A DNA stretch of 7,403 nt from an uncultured Selenomonas sp. (lineage in GTDB: Bacteria > Bacillota > Negativicutes > Selenomonadales > Selenomonadaceae): contig CALIBA010000209.1 in NCBI GenBank assembly GCA_938045435.1, positions 1 through 7,403 on the forward strand, given 5' to 3'. The translations under genes and the position numbers were made by a program. Below, piece by piece: positions 5,920 to 7,403 of this stretch. The notes under the pieces are model-generated. The model was not told the origin of the DNA. It did no database searches and was given only the letters and a program-made list of their open reading frames with translations. The stretch's first letter is position 1, and each line of letters opens with the position of its first letter.

Positions 5920-7041
5920 TTGGCGGCTGTTACCTATGAGTTGATTCGTCAGGATGAGATGACCGGAGCGCGTGCAGGGATTCTGCATACCCCTCATGGG
6001 AGTTTTCCAACACCGATTTTTATGCCCGTAGGGACGCTGGCCTCGGTGAAAGGCATTTCTCCTGACGAACTGCATGCGCTTGGTGCAGGTATTATCCTGA
6101 GCAATACCTATCATCTCTACCTTCGTCCCGGCATGGAGCTGATAAAAGAGGCTGGTGGGCTGCATCGCTTTATGCGTTGGGATGGTGCGATTTTAACGGA
6201 TAGTGGTGGGTTTCAGGTATTCAGCCTCACGGATTTACGAAAAATCACGGAGGAAGGAGCTGCATTTCGTTCCCATATTGATGGTTCAAAAAAATTTTTG
6301 TCCCCAGAGATTTCAATGGATGTTCAGAAATGTCTTGGCTCTGATATTGTTATGGCTTTTGATGAGTGCATTCCCTATCCCGCAGATCATACATATGCCA
6401 AGGCATCTACAGAGCGCACACAGCGTTGGGCACTGCGCTGCCAGCAGGCGATGCAGGGTGCTGAGGGGCAAGGGTTGTTTGGTATCGTACAGGGGGGGAT
6501 GTACCGCGATCTGCGCGCCTGGCATGCAGCGGTTTTGACAGAGATGGATCTGCCGGGGTATGCGGTGGGCGGGCTTAGTGTCGGAGAGCCGCATGAGATG
6601 ATGGAGGAGATGCTCTCTTATACAGTAGAGCTTTTGCCGCAGGAAAAACCACGGTATCTTATGGGCGTTGGCACACCGGATTATCTTTTGACGGGGGTTC
6701 GGTACGGCATAGATATGTTCGACTGTGTATTTCCAACACGTGTGGCACGCAATGGCATGGCTATGACATGGACGGGGCGTCTCGTGATGAAGAATGCAGT
6801 TTATACACACGATCATAGTGTTTTGGAGGATGGCTGCGGATGTTATACATGCCAAAATGGTTATACGAGAGCGTATATTCGGCATTTAATCCGTGCACAG
6901 GAGATCTTTGGACTGCGTCTTTTGACACTGCATAATCTGTATTTTTTACAGTATTTCATGCAGCAGATGAGGGCGGCGATCCTCGCGGGAACATTTTCAT
7001 CTTTTTACCGGGATTTTATGAATCATTATCATAAGAGTTGA
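5920..7041 (+). CDS. tgt: tRNA-guanine transglycosylase (queuine/preQ1)
   Basis: Tgt exchanges guanine 34 in the GUN anticodons of Asp, Asn, His and Tyr tRNAs for preQ1, the key step in making queuosine (EC 2.4.2.29). The 373 aa form from TTG 5920 begins MAAVTYELIR, matching the family N-terminus. Motifs (numbered from that start) are TDSGGFQVFSL around Asp94, the general acid/base; GSDIVMAFDEC with Asp148; GIVQGG (188-193); GYAVGGLSVGE (213-223); and FDCVFPTR with the nucleophile Asp268. The zinc site is GCGCYTC (Cys306, Cys308, Cys311) and TLHN (His338). The Cys311-His338 gap is one residue longer than I recall for E. coli, because of a Gly in QNGYTRAY. The gene is followed 19 bases later by yajC, the usual pairing. 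queA is not adjacent. Earlier starts at GTG 5860 and ATG 5899 are in frame but less likely. Identity is certain; the start is moderately sure. Confidence 0.97.
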   Translation: MAAVTYELIRQDEMTGARAGILHTPHGSFPTPIFMPVGTLASVKGISPDELHALGAGIILSNTYHLYLRPGMELIKEAGGLHRFMRWDGAILTDSGGFQVFSLTDLRKITEEGAAFRSHIDGSKKFLSPEISMDVQKCLGSDIVMAFDECIPYPADHTYAKASTERTQRWALRCQQAMQGAEGQGLFGIVQGGMYRDLRAWHAAVLTEMDLPGYAVGGLSVGEPHEMMEEMLSYTVELLPQEKPRYLMGVGTPDYLLTGVRYGIDMFDCVFPTRVARNGMAMTWTGRLVMKNAVYTHDHSVLEDGCGCYTCQNGYTRAYIRHLIRAQEIFGLRLLTLHNLYFLQYFMQQMRAAILAGTFSSFYRDFMNHYHKS

Positions 7042-7060
7042 ACAAAGGAGTTTTGTCTTT

Positions 7061-7345
7061 ATGGATGCAGAAATGATGGCACAGTTGAGTTCTTGGGGCC
7101 CCATTATCATTTTGGTAGTGTTTTTTTATTTCCTCCTCTATCGTCCGCAAAAACAGGCACAGAAGAAACGCGAGGAGATGTTGGGGAAACTCAAGGTAGG
7201 CGATCGTATCATTACGCTTGGCGGTATGCACGGTGAGATTACAGCCATTGACGATAAGACGGTAACACTGGCGATTGCCGAAGGTGTTCGTGTTGTTTTT
7301 GAGCGCACGGCAGTCAGCGGGGTTCAGACGGCAGAGCAGGAGTAA
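7061..7345 (+). CDS. yajC: Preprotein translocase accessory subunit YajC
   Basis: YajC is a small inner-membrane protein associated with the SecDF complex that assists protein export and membrane insertion through SecYEG. The 94 aa protein shows a single membrane segment near residues 13-27 (GPIIILVVFFYFLLY), followed by the hallmark YRPQKQAQKKREEM and a cytoplasmic domain with LKVGDRIITLGGMHGEI, the conserved core of the family. AAAGGAG (7044-7050) precedes the ATG by 10 bases. It follows tgt by 19 bases and would be co-transcribed with it. secD/secF often follow in other genomes but the window ends too soon to see. Its length and motifs are typical, so the identity is very likely. Confidence 0.96.
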   Translation: MDAEMMAQLSSWGPIIILVVFFYFLLYRPQKQAQKKREEMLGKLKVGDRIITLGGMHGEITAIDDKTVTLAIAEGVRVVFERTAVSGVQTAEQE

Positions 7346-7350
7346 GACTG

Positions 7351-7403
7351 TTGCTGTGGATCAAACAGGATGCTGCGATACTGCGGGCGCAAAAAAAGCT
7401 GCT
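7351..7403 (+). CDS. Possible start of the next gene, 3' cut by the window edge
   Basis: After the yajC stop, AGGAG (7338-7342, overlapping the yajC end) precedes a TTG at 7351 by eight bases. The frame then reads MLWIKQDAAILRAQKKL and stays open to the window edge. A GTG at 7356 in another frame, opening with MDQTGCCDT, is an alternative with a longer 13-base spacing. I do not recognise the product from either. Only about 17 codons are visible. Confidence 0.3.
   Translation, partial: MLWIKQDAAILRAQKKL

Noticed and set aside
1..7403. Mobile elements, CRISPR arrays, tRNA/rRNA genes, phage or defence genes
   Set aside because: I saw no transposase, terminal repeats, regularly spaced repeats, tRNA cloverleaf or defence-type domains; the window is filled with ordinary transport and housekeeping genes.

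Overview
This window looks like ordinary chromosomal DNA from a bacterium of the Firmicutes type. The strong AGGAGG-like ribosome binding sites, consensus sigma-A promoters, Gram-positive-style PncB (485 aa) and TrmD with the CGHYEG motif support this. Moderate GC, lipoprotein metal-binding protein and gene style would fit a Negativicutes/Selenomonas-like genome, but that family-level placement is inference from impression, not from a marker search. I see no phage, IS element, CRISPR, tRNA/rRNA, or clear new system.

Layout. (1) Positions 3-1539 (+): the 3' part of a peptide/nickel-type ABC importer operon, with two overlapping ATPase genes (first one cut by the window edge), closed by a strong hairpin terminator at 1563-1595. 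(2) Positions 1617-2540 (-): a convergently oriented, single-gene ZnuA/TroA-type metal-binding lipoprotein. It shares the terminator and has its own near-consensus promoter (2596-2625), overlapped by imperfect dyad symmetry. (3) Positions 2701-7345 (+): five housekeeping genes in a row: trmD (tRNA m1G37 methyltransferase), pncB (nicotinate phosphoribosyltransferase), aroE (shikimate dehydrogenase), tgt (queuine/preQ1 tRNA-guanine transglycosylase) and yajC (Sec accessory subunit). A further gene may begin at about 7351 and run off the end.

How they work together. The ATPase pair powers an inner-membrane importer whose permeases and binding protein lie upstream, outside the window. The ZnuA-like lipoprotein would capture zinc or manganese for a permease/ATPase pair that is not adjacent. 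trmD and tgt both modify tRNA anticodon loops (positions 37 and 34). pncB feeds NAD salvage and aroE aromatic amino acid synthesis. The tgt-yajC pair is a widely conserved neighbourhood usually leading to secD/secF. pncB-aroE-tgt-yajC are tightly spaced and probably co-transcribed from an extended -10 promoter at 3448-3476, with a second predicted promoter inside the end of aroE feeding tgt. trmD is separated from its usual rpsP-rimM-rplS partners, at least on the 5' side.

No gap between genes exceeds 300 bases; the longest (2541-2700) holds the divergent znuA and trmD promoter region.
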